64,000 nt of DNA from the NCBI GenBank assembly GCA_020466095.1, contig CM035809.1, positions 29,465,063-29,529,062 on the forward strand, given 5' to 3'. Shown here piece after piece: positions 41,701 through 51,284 of this stretch. The first letter of the stretch is position 1, and each line of letters starts with the position of its first letter. The notes beneath the pieces were generated by a model that was not told where the DNA came from, ran no database searches, and saw nothing but the letters and a program-made list of their open reading frames with translations. Made by a program: the position numbers and the translations under genes. Source of the stretch: Chlorops oryzae. Taxonomy: Eukaryota > Arthropoda > Insecta > Diptera > Chloropidae.

Positions 41701-44700
41701 TCGAAAATATCTTTAGATTCAGGCCAATAAATAAAATTAATAAGAAGAATGTGTCACAGAGTAAACGCTTATTTAAAATTACTTGAACTCGTAAAATAAA
41801 AATCTTTAATTTTCTCTTTCTCTTCTCTTGCAGAAATAAACGAAAGGTGCAAAACTTTCTTCCCTGCAAAACGCCCACCCGTGGCCCACATATCAATGGC
41901 AACTTGCCTGTTAGCGGTAACCATGCACTTACCTATGAGGATCCGGATATTCATCTAGGACATCATAGGCCACTAGTGATGCGGCACAATCATAATGTCG
42001 AAGTAAGTTTATCAACTCGATTTAAAAAAAATAGTCTAGATTTAATTTCTCAACGCACAGTTTGGAAATTTAAGACTTTAAGCAGATGCTGCTCTTATGC
42101 TTTCAAAGGAAGCACAATAGCGAAGATCGCATATCAAAATATTACGACTGAAACTGTCAAAATATCATGTCACTTCAAATCTTTGGTTGTCCCCAAAATC
42201 TTTGCGCATCCTGTTTTTATTGTTTGCATTCCCGTCGAAACCTTTTTGGGATCACATTCGAATTCGTCTGGCTTCAATTACATTTTGCTCATACATTTTT
42301 TTATATTTGCGGCCACGCGGCAAAGCAATATAAAGCGGCGTATTCTTAATGTGATTATAGAGCCTCCTTCGTTTATTATGAAGACGCTTTCTGTTTCCTC
42401 TTTCTCTTCTTTTCATTGCGGCGTTTCTTTTGTTTGGCGCGCTTTTTTTGTGTTTTCGCATTGCGTTTCGCTTCTTATTACAATTATTGTTATTATTATA
42501 TCAACATAATAAACGGCATCGTTCTCTCGCCATCTCTCAAACACACAAATTTTCTATGATTGAGAATTTTTTCACAGCTTCAGTTCCATTTATCGCTCGG
42601 CTCTTTGGCGCATTGTCATCTTAATTTCTGATTTTGTTTACTCCCAAGAATTCATGGTCCCGGTTTATCCGTTTCAAAACAAAAATCTCACTGTCAAGTG
42701 GCACCAGTGTCACAGCTTTTTATGATTTTTCGCTCTGAATCGTGAGTTTTGAATTTCTTTTATTTTATAACGCAGCGGTAAATTTATTTTCGTTTTCAAA
42801 TTGAAATTCATTCGCATTTTCTTGAACAGGGGGAGAAGAGGTTTCCAAAAGTTCGGATTTCGAAAGTGTCGCTTTGTTGCGTTAAAAATCCTCACACATT
42901 TAAAATCTTTATGTTCGCGATGCTTCTTGCTCTCATCATACCATTTTAAAGATTGGACTCAACTACTTAAATGGCTGTGTCGTTGATCCTGTAACAGTTA
43001 TACAAAAATTTAATTACTTAATGAAATTTGTGCATTTTCAAGTTAAATGTTAAAAGCGAATAAAGATAGAAACTCTTACTTATTCGAATTTTTTTTTATT
43101 TTGCAGATAATGCACGGAAAGAGCATACACTATCCAAGCGGGTATCCTATGACAAGATCACCTCCTTTCTTGGTCTCGTCTTCACCTGGACCAGATCCGT
43201 ATCGGTCGAATGACAATGTTTACGAAGAGCTTGGTCCTGGTCGTGAGTCCGATGGTGAATCCGAGCCGCCTCTGCATTCAGATGACGATTTTGCTGAAGA
43301 CGAGCTATCGCTTCCAGGCGAGAGATTCTTCAACAAACCGAATGAACCACCAACTTCCATACTTTCCACGAATGTATCAACAATATACCACGAACGAGCA
43401 CCGGCGATGAGCAATGTCGCTGCAAGTGTTTCGAATGCAATTGGGCCTGAAAGACATAGTGTTCTATCGACGTCGTCCTCGACGTCGACGCAAGGTGCCT
43501 CAACAACAACCGCTTCGTCCATGACCTCATCGCAACATAACCAAAACGTTAACAATGCCTGTTATAGCGGAACGACAACATCACGTTATGCTTCGAACGG
43601 TTTTTTTCCAATAGCCGTCCGCCATACAACCAGCAGAAGCAAATTTCACACAACAAATCCAAGGACTCGTGGCCGAAACATTGATCGAGATCGGCGAGAC
43701 GAAACAAATGGCGACGATTTGAATACGTCTTCATCAACAACAGATGCCAATGAAATCGGTCCATTGCAACAAATGTACGACACGCGCAGCAACCTTATGT
43801 CACTGGCATATGTCTCTCAACATAACCAACAGCCACATCAAGGTGTCAACAATAAAAATCCTTGCTATCGCAGTCTTCATCAATTAAAAAATAACAAAAA
43901 TAATCTCCCGCAATGCAATATTCGCTCGACGTCAGTACAGTTTTATAATACTTTAGAAAACGAAGTGGAGCGGCGCAATCGGATGAACGTCCAGCTAAAT
44001 AATGCACCATCTCCGGTAGCAACAATATATCGCGAGCGAATAAATTATCCGGGTGGAGTAAATCCGAACTCTCCCGCAGCCGTACTATGCATCGAATAGC
44101 AACAGTGGCCTTTTGGCGAATTCGATGCGTGCACGAACAATTTCGCGATCGATGGAACGCAGACATCGAATAGCTATGCCAACCAATCCCATTGAACCAA
44201 GCTATGGCTATGCAGAGCCCGTATTTCATGATAATTATCATTATGACACATGCGGCTCACCAGCAAAACTTAATGAACGATTAGTACAATATCCCGTTCC
44301 CGTTCCCGTTCCCGTTCCTGCATACGCGGCTGGAAAACTTATGACTGACTATCCAACAGGTCGATCCTTTGAAGATCACTCTCATAATCCGCAGCCAGTA
44401 GCATCTACATCTCGTTGCCGGGCTCATCCACAGCTATACTCACGTGGAGAGTCGAGTTTCGGTTCTGATTCCGGCTACAGTCACCATACGCCCGCTTCAT
44501 CAATTGGACGAAATGAATATGATGCTACTGTCCCCGCAACAAATACACCCGGTAGCGGCACTGAAAAGTCCACAACAAGTAAAATATCAGCAGCTCTCGG
44601 CTTCGGCTGGCATCGACGCAAGTCGTCGACAACAACTCAAAATGCTTCAAATTCATTAAAGGCGGTTCAGTCAACAAATCCAAATCATTTTTACAACACT

Positions 44701-44832
44701 ACAGAGGCAACAAGCCCCAACAATAATAGTGCCAGCTCAACTGTGACGTCAACGTTAGAGAATACATCAAGTGCATCTAGCGCAACGTCCAACCAAAACA
44801 ACAACAACAACAACGTTGCTGCGATTCCATAG
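29729..44832 (+). CDS. Single-pass membrane protein with long disordered tail, family not recognised
   Basis: Four exons are predicted: 29729-29923, 34860-34972, 41834-42002 and 43107-44832. All junctions are GT/AG and the frame is continuous. Exon 1 encodes an acidic, cysteine-containing segment then a proline patch (IPPPPRPP). Exon 2 encodes an N-glycosylation site (NSS) and one hydrophobic span (residues ~80-101, ending VWKNKRK), so a type I or signal-anchor topology is likely. The tail holds NVYEEL, acidic stretches, poly-Ser/Thr, a Pro-Val repeat and poly-Asn. The zero frame stops at 44099 after about 489 codons. A +1 shift near 44073 restores a tail of similar style to 44832, giving about 733 residues. 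No signal peptide is visible at the chosen ATG, and the frame is open to 29660, so coding exons upstream are possible. I do not recognise the gene. The tail resembles signalling or cytoskeletal membrane adaptors, but that is inference. Confidence 0.75.
29924..34859 (+). other. Intron of the membrane-protein gene
   Basis: The donor is GTAAGTA at 29924 and the acceptor TTTTTTTACAG lies before 34860. Contents include an AC microsatellite at 32535-32570 and AT-rich sequence. No nested gene is recognised. Confidence 0.7.
32535..32570. repeat. (AC)n dinucleotide microsatellite
   Basis: AC units are interrupted by GC steps. Confidence 0.85.
35535..35585. mobile_element. Single-ended fragment of the CGCACC-type MITE
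   Basis: ACAAATTTTGAGTTGTGACAC followed by a degraded GTTCGATAT end matches the terminal segment of the element at 37764-38003. Confidence 0.4.
37764..38003. mobile_element. CGCACC-type MITE, full copy (~240 bp)
   Basis: The ends are inverted: ACATATCGCACC then GACACAACTCAAAAT on the left, and ATTTTGAGTTGTGTCGC then GGTGCGATATGT on the right. Relatives lie at 47087, 51919 and 60391-63049. It is non-coding and non-autonomous. No certain target duplication was found, though GTAC/GTGC flank the ends. Confidence 0.75.
38298..38752 (-). mobile_element. TATACCCGACACAC-ended repeat, GTCT-family remnant
   Basis: On the minus strand it opens TTTTTATACCCGACACACTC, as at 23771, and continues with a GGGAATTCGATTAAGCCAT block that parallels that copy, but no GTCT run follows. 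The far end (38300-38319) is the inverted AATTCAATACCCGACACAC, giving near-perfect terminal inverted repeats. Confidence 0.65.
42003..43106 (+). other. Third intron of the membrane-protein gene
   Basis: The donor is GTAAGTTT and the acceptor TTTTGCAG. A frame runs on from the preceding exon for about 170 codons, so intron retention would add residues, but its composition is intron-like. Confidence 0.7.
44060..44115 (+). other. Apparent +1 frameshift in the last exon
   Basis: Up to TCT at 44070 the frame encodes protein in the style of the rest of the tail, then reaches TAG at 44097-44099. Skipping one base in the CCC at 44073-44075 opens a frame reading PQPYYASNSNSG and continuing 240+ codons to 44832. 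The sequence is too short for an intron. It is either a homopolymer error, a real allele, or, less likely, translational frameshifting. Confidence 0.75.
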
Positions 44833-45045
44833 ATCGCTAATATGCATTTCTAGATGTGATTACCCGAATATACATAGCTGTAAAATAGTCTTAAGACAAC
44901 AAATATGCTCATACATATGAAGGCATATTCTCATAATTGAGAGACTATTCTATTCAATGCAATTCTGCATAGGTATAAGCTCTAATACGTCCTAAGATTT
45001 GAAATTAGCTTCGAATGCATGCTTGTAAATATGCCTAAATTATAG

Positions 45046-45051
45046 AATAAA
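45046..45051 (+). terminator. Candidate poly(A) signal AATAAA
   Basis: The canonical hexamer lies about 214 nt after the stop at 44832, followed by a run of A. Alternative signals occur downstream near 45221. Confidence 0.4.
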
Positions 45052-46635
45052 AAAAAAATATGTATAAATATTGAGTAATAATGCGGTCGTTTTTCCGCTA
45101 TGTGATTTCTAAATTATGTTTAGTTAGCTAGAAAAAGATTTTAAATTATTTTTGTTATTATATTAATAATTTATATTTACATAAGCAACTCAGACTCGTA
45201 GATAGACTTTTGTTAAAAAAATAAAAAAAGTTATATGTTCATAACGAAAATTGTTTAAAATTTTTTTGTTTTATTTTGAATCAAAATTCAGAAAATGCAA
45301 ATTGAAACCCCAGACCAAAGCTCCTTTAGGGAAGAGAGGACTAAAATAAAAATTACTTTATTCTTTAGGTATGTATGTTGTGGATTCGAATGGATCACGT
45401 ACTTAATGTACTTAATATTCATCACGTTGTTCAAGTCTTACGATATGTCAACAATGAAAAATAAACTTTCGTTCATAATTAGAACCATTTATATTTCGAT
45501 GTTGAATCTAAGTCATATTTTCAAAATGGTCCCATTCAAATAATCGCACAAATTTCTGCAAAAGGTAAAAATTCATATTGCAGAAAAATATCTTTATTTA
45601 AGGTCTTTTCATTTGTTTTTTTTTTTTTTTAGAATTGCAATTTTCGAAGAATTTTAAAATAGTGATAAATATGCTTAAAAATTATTTTTTGGGCACAAAA
45701 GCTGCAAGTTTTCAAGTTGAAAGATGGTACAACTTTTTTTTCAAATTTTATGTTCTGAAAGTTCTTTCTCAGTTTTGGCACTGGCCAAAAAAAAAAAGAC
45801 AACAAATCGACTGACACAACGCTAGAGAAGTATTCCTACATTAATATAAAAAGCATTTACGTTTGAATGCGTTTAATCATGTACAAAATTAATTTATTCA
45901 TTTTTCTTTTCAAAAAAAATGAAAAGTTTACTCTTCCAGGTTGTACTTAGTGCAGATTAGATAGATTTGCACACATGTCCTCGGCTTAAATATTGTAAAT
46001 AAAAATGAGCACATGCAATGTATCCTAAAATTTAAATTGAACTTCTATTTAAAATTAATTAATAATGAATAAAAATTAAGAGTATGCTTCAATTGTGACT
46101 GTCTCAAAAGAAAACCTCATAAACTTTAAAGCATGTTGTTAAAATACATACATATTCTTTAAAAATAAGCAAATGTCCTTATAAAAATATCCAAGATAGT
46201 GCAGCAGAACAATCATTGTATAGCGAACAGTTTTGAGAATGATACATATGTACATTTAAAATCGTTTCCAGTCATCAAACAGTAGTATTATATACATACG
46301 ATAATAAGTATTGATTCAAGTACTCGAGAAAAAGATGAAACGAGAAATTTGCAGTTTTGACTTTTTAAGAGTATATCTAGAATGTAGTCTCGTCATTATT
46401 TATTTGTCCTTGCGTTTACATATCAGCCGACAGAACACCTGATTTCAACGCTGTATAAGTACAAAGACCGATTTTACTACATGCGATTAATGAAATCCCA
46501 AATCTCCTTCAGTATCGGCCACAAGTCATTCATATTGGTTTTCATGTATAAATTGTAAATACATAGCTATTGTATACCGTTAAATAATTCCATATCATAT
46601 ATTCCTAAGTATTGATACCGTAATCATTGCGTAGT

Positions 46636-46640
<5 letters not shown>

Positions 46641-46665
<25 letters not shown>
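46641..46665. repeat. (TA)n dinucleotide microsatellite
   Basis: About twelve TA units. Confidence 0.85.
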
Positions 46666-46666
<1 letters not shown>

Positions 46667-47086
46667 GAACTTGTCTCTTACCTGTAATTATTAATTTTAA
46701 AACTCGATGCCAACTGTTTCCCCTTTTTAGTATGTAATTTGCAATGAAACGATAAAATCGAATTTATAATGCTAATAACTATTCGTATAAGTTTGAAACA
46801 AAGTCAAATAGATGAGAATCATAGCGTTACTATATTTTTTTTAAAGAAGTATTTCCCATTTCAGTCTTTAAATAAGAGGACAAAGTCTATTCTGCTACTA
46901 GCGAACTGAAGAAGCAATTTAAAATATAAAATAATTAGATCGAAACAACTTAACGTAAAAAATAAAATTTATGAAAAATATGACAAATCCTAAGCAAATA
47001 AATAAATTAAAGATTTTATAGCAAATCAAGCGAAAGTATTTTTAATGGAAAGCCTAAGGCTGAAGATAATGCATAAAAATTATAGA

Positions 47087-47180
47087 ACATATCGCACATC
47101 CACTTCTAAGGTGACACAACTCAAAAATCGTCAATTTTGATTTAACATATGGAACTTAATTTAGTTCACCTCTGAATGAA
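47087..47180. mobile_element. CGCACC-type MITE, one end only
   Basis: ACATATCGCAC, CTTCTAAGGTGACACAACTC and a GTTCACCTC block match the left end of the copy at 51919 and its internal segment. The rest is missing. Confidence 0.5.
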
Positions 47181-48726
47181 ACCAATTCCTTTCACTACGT
47201 GACTCTTGTATGCTATTGAGTATATTATTTAATTAAAGCTAACGCAAATTTCCATCAGCAATTTAATCAGGTATTTTTTTATTCTTAAGCATTTTGAGTA
47301 TTAGTGAGCTCTTTGATTGGCATGTGAAATGTTAAAAATCGCACTCAAGAGTCAAAACTGTATAGTAAATCAATTGAATTGCCCAAAACTATCAGATAAT
47401 TGATTCCTTTATGCTGGCAATGAGTAATATTATTTTACATATATGCACACCAGATATGATTACATCTTCTGCTCATGCAATAATTCGTAAGCTTTAGAAC
47501 CAAAATTATTTTGCATTCCGTCTGCATGTGTAAGAACAAAGAAATTGAAACTCAACAAGACAAGTCCATCTTCAGTTTACCTTGAATTTCAATTTTCGGA
47601 AATTGTTTTAAGAGGTCCTTAAGACTGTTCAACGACGAACGAGGATCTGGCTTGTCTGAATTTCAAACTAAACAGCAAAATAATATTGGCTTCTAGCTTC
47701 CGTACAGACTTGTCCACTTTACGTTATGTTTGTGTGGAAATTAGTTAATTAATGAATAGTTTTGTTTATGCTTGCGGTAAGCATCGCCATCATCATTTGC
47801 AAAGGTCTTCGGAATTGAAAGTGCTGTACACCGAGCGAACGAATTTAGTGCTTTATTCATAATAAAGTTAATTGAATGAGTATCAGATGGAAGCGTATGA
47901 TGGATATCGACATGGAATATTTGGCAAAATGAAAGCTCCATTAACTTGATTTCGCCTCTCAAGAGCGCTTAAAATATTCTTGCTTGAAATTCCCTAAATT
48001 TTTACTCGGCTTTCAACACAATCAAGCCATTTCAAATTATTTCAATTTCGAATCAAAGAGGTCGCAGGTAAAACATTTTCAAATATAAGTACAAGTAAAT
48101 TTTCATATATCGTCGGCTTAGAATATAATCCTCTTTATATCAAAATTGACATATTAATGCCTTTTCAAAGGAATTAACAAACACATATTAAAGCTATATA
48201 TTATATATAAAGAATATATTGGATTCGCATGTTTCCCATTTTTATTCCAATCTGATTTTAGCCTGAGAACCCTCGATTTCTAATCATGTCTATATCCTTT
48301 GACGATGTCTGTATCAATTCGATATTAGAAATTCGTTGCAACTGGTCGTTTTTCGAACAGCCCGATTCTGAATGGATATTCCCGGGGAAATTTTCCCTAG
48401 AAATTTTTTGTCCGCGGAAAAACGAATTATTCTAAGTGTCAATAAAAGAATGTGATGTGACCTTTGATTAAAAATGTTCTAAATTCTTGCTCCCTTCATA
48501 TTCCCTGCCTAGTATGCTTAGAATGGGACAATTTTTTTTTTCAACTCCGCTGGGAAAAATTCGAAAGGAATATTCATATTCGAGCTGTAAGCCTCATCTT
48601 TTTAAATCTGGAGCTCATAAATAAGACCACTCCTAAAAATGTTTCCCTGTTTCAGATATGAAGTAGGTTCTTAATCAAATGAAATAAGTAGCTTAATTTG
48701 TTAAAAGCAACATTATGTGTCACTTA

Positions 48727-49953
48727 CACTAGTTTACAGCCATTTTGTTCAGGAGATGTCAATGCACTTTTTCCATAGACTTTGGCCTTCTAAACACGAA
48801 AAAATTATTGAAAATATTTTCATGGAAGCGTTTTTTTTATATTAGTGGTATTCAAGCAACAGTGCAAATCGCAGTGTGCAATATTTGCACTGCTTTTTTT
48901 GTACGCAATTTGACAAGTGCAAATATTGCACACTGCGATTTGCACTGTTGCTTGAATACCACTATTAATTTTTAAAAAAACAAAGTTTTTTTTTCGGAGA
49001 TATTGTAGATTTTTTGAGCAGAACTCGGCCATGCATCGACCAATTCAAATGAAGTACCACTCAAATTAAAGAAAACTAACGCCTCTAAGACTCTTTCCTA
49101 CATAGTTTTAAGATTGGTAAGGAAACTAAGATTCTGTAGACCTATAAACCTAAAAAAAAAATTTTTGTAGTTAAAATACATGTTTCGTTTTCATTTATCG
49201 GCATCTGAAAAATAAATTCCAAAGAGAAATTTTTTTTAAACATTTTTGATTTAAAGGTGGGTCCTTACCCAACAAAACAGTATATTAGTTTTTAAAATCC
49301 ATGAATAAATGGCGAAGTTATAACTTTATAAGTGAGGGGATAAAGCCTATATGTATAAGCAATGAAAATAAAAAATTTAAACCGTATCGCAAAAATACAT
49401 TGCATATTCTAAGGCCAAATTTGTCATTCTCATTGCTTATATTGACTTTATCCCCTCACTTATAAAGTTATAACTTCGCCATTTATTCATGGATTTTAAA
49501 AACTAATATACTGTTTTGTTGGATAAGGACCCTTCTTTAAATCAAAAATTTTAAAAAAAATTTTTCTTTTTGGAATCTATTTTTTAGATGCCGATAAATG
49601 AAAAAGGAACATGATTTTTTGCTACAAAAATATTTTTTTTAGGTTTATAGGTCTACAGAATCTTAGTTTCCTTACCAATCTTAAAACTATGTAGGAAAGA
49701 GTCTTAGAAGCTTTAGTTTTCTTTCATTTGAGTGGTACTTCATTTGAATTGGTCGATGCATGGCCGAGTTCTGCTCAAAAAATCTATAATATCTCTGAAA
49801 AAAAACATTTATTTTTTTAAAAATTAATATAAAATAAACGCTTCCATGAAAAAATTTTATAATATTATTTTCGTGTTTAGAAGGCCAAAGTCTATGGGAA
49901 AAGTGCATTGAGATCTCCTGAACACGCCAAGAATTATTATTTGTAAACTAGTG
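48727..49953. mobile_element. CACTAG-ended foldback element, 1227 bp, long inverted arms
   Basis: It starts CACTAGTTTACAG and ends TGTAAACTAGTG, with TTA on both flanks (48724-48726 and 49954-49956), which fits a 3-bp target duplication. The left arm (48727-49366) and right arm (49429-49953) are near reverse complements around a ~60-nt centre. Shared blocks include CTTTGGCCTTCTAAACACG, GAGCAGAACTCGGCCATG, GATTCTGTAGACCTATAAAC and ACTTTATAAGTGAGGGG. The left arm holds an extra 122-bp hairpin. It has no transposase. CACTA ends with a 3-bp duplication are typical of the CMC/EnSpm group; long arms are typical of foldback elements. The superfamily is therefore uncertain. Confidence 0.85.
48843..48964. 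mobile_element. Perfect 49-bp-arm hairpin insertion in the foldback element
   Basis: The arm 48843-48891 (starts TAGTGGTATTCAAGCAACAG) is an exact reverse complement of 48916-48964, with a 24-nt loop. It interrupts the left arm between AGCGTTTTTTTTATAT and TTAATTTTTAAAA, which are adjacent in the right arm and in the copy at 60.6 kb. It is therefore a later insertion, possibly a tiny foldback MITE. Confidence 0.85.
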
Positions 49954-50112
49954 TTATGATTGAGAATGTTTCAACAATGATTGATCGAAGTTTGATCTCT
50001 TCAAAAGTATATTTTTTCAACTGTCCTTCAACAAACATTTATATACAATGGGTAATAAAAAAATATTTTTTTGAATTTACAACGATCAATTTGACATTTA
50101 AAAAATCATTTT

Positions 50113-51284
50113 CTAATCTCCTCTTCGAAATCCGCTGGGGTCTAGGTTGAACTTCAAGCCGAATATGAACCGATTGGTTGGCAGACTTATTAGCAAGCTC
50201 ATACCCAAGCCGCATGGAATATGCTGCAAATGTCTTAAAGAAAATACATTCAGTTAGGCATACCTATAGTACGTGCGGACAACAATGCATTTAAGGAGTT
50301 AACATTTACTTGTAGTACATGAAGCCCACAGATAGATCTGAATCAAACATGCCCCTAACGACTGCATCTTCGAAATCCCATTGATAGCAAACTGTTGCAA
50401 TGCTTTTTTCGGTTTGTCTCCGCCATGCAAAAAGACTTGCCATTTGAACGTTGTCGTTCAGTCGCTGCCAGAAGGTTATGTCAAGACCCTGCCGAGAAAT
50501 TGTTGTAGCTATTGAAGAGTTGTAATGGGAATAGCTGGAAAGGGGAATACCCCTCCCCACCCAATTAGTATTTGTTCTTGTATGTTGTCTCGTTAAGTTA
50601 AATTACCGCGCTGCAAATGCTGTATCAGCCATCACGGATTTCGGCTCGTTCCATTCAAGCAAAAGTTCGGAGCCTATAGCCCAATGGTCTGTGATTGATT
50701 TCATAAACGAAAGCGTGGACCGACCACTGTCACTTCGCAGATTGTACAGATTCGCAGTGAACGTTGAACATGGCCTTGTCAGTTCAAGCGTCATCTGTGT
50801 TGTCAGAGGCAAATCGTAATCAGCACGTTGCATGGCTGCTTCCCAACGCAAACAATCGAAAGGATAATAGACGATTCGAACATTGGATGCAAGCGTTGTA
50901 GGATTGATGTCAGCTTGAATTGTGGGAGTTTGCTAAAAAAAAAAAAAAAAAAACCTGAACGATTATCGTATGCCAATTTATTAATGCGCAGCTAAAGGTT
51001 ACCAATAAATCATCGTGCATGCGAAATGTGTAAATACCACCAAAGCGGAATCCCGATGGACGCGTATGACTGAGAATCCAATCGAAAGTAGCGAATTTAT
51101 TTGTTCCAAGTCTGTGAACATACTCCAGCTCTATGCCGTCAAAGAATTTCGGCATTATTCTATGGGCCAAAGCATGTAGCTCCTGTAGATTGCCGGGATT
51201 TTTCTTCTGACATTTTCCAGGATGCACCTCCAAGCAGCTGGGGAACTGAACATACCATTTCGGCGGACACCAATCGCACTTCAT
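50113..51284 (-). CDS. Tom40-like mitochondrial outer-membrane import pore, divergent paralogue
   Basis: Four exons on the minus strand are predicted: 51284-51003, 50932-50607, 50534-50310 and 50233-50113 (317 residues). Introns are 70, 72 and 76 nt, all GT/AG with matching phases. Tom40 is the beta-barrel channel of the TOM complex. Family features appear in order: NPGNLQELH (residues ~32-40), SGFRFGGIY (~79-87), INPTTL, then the beta-strand run to FIFGLKFNLDPSGFRRGD at the C terminus, matching the usual Tom40 ending up to the last strand. Typical Tom40 is about 340 residues, so this is slightly short. The first ~30 residues hold four cysteines (positions 3, 6, 17 and 25) and replace the usual proline-rich cytosolic N terminus. 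Divergence suggests a specialised paralogue, like the testis-expressed Tom40 duplicates of Drosophila; that is inference. The start ATG could be preceded by an unrecognised exon. Confidence 0.85.
50933..51002 (-). other. Short Tom40-like intron 1 with T19 tract
   Basis: On the minus strand the donor is GTAACC after TTATTG and the acceptor is TTTTAG before CAAACTCCC. The 19-base T run (A run at 50935-50953 on plus) is the polypyrimidine tract. A tempting 22-nt GT-AG alternative just around the T run is too short for fly splicing and adds residues that do not fit Tom40. Confidence 0.75.

Larger units (their letters stand above)
34973..41833 (+). other. Intron of the membrane-protein gene
   Basis: The donor is GTAAGTAA and the acceptor CTCTTGCAG. 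The intron contains a MITE fragment (35535-35585), a full MITE (37764-38003) and a GTCT-family remnant (38298-38752). No nested coding gene is supported. Confidence 0.7.
44833..48726. other. 3' UTR and intergenic region
   Basis: AATAAA occurs at 45046-45051 and again near 45221, so the membrane-protein transcript may end there. A TA microsatellite lies at 46641-46665 and a MITE fragment at 47087. No gene is recognised. Confidence 0.5.

Noticed and set aside
41847..42509. 220-codon frame read as one gene
   Set aside because: Only the first part (to 42002) is exon 3 of the membrane-protein gene; the rest follows a good GTAAGT donor and has intron-like composition.
44113..44832. Separate gene starting at 44113
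   Set aside because: It has no ATG at its start and continues the tail of the preceding frame; a one-base shift in one exon explains it better.
50933..50954. 22-nt intron in the Tom40-like gene
   Set aside because: Too short for splicing; the 70-nt alternative (50933-51002) keeps frame and fits Tom40.
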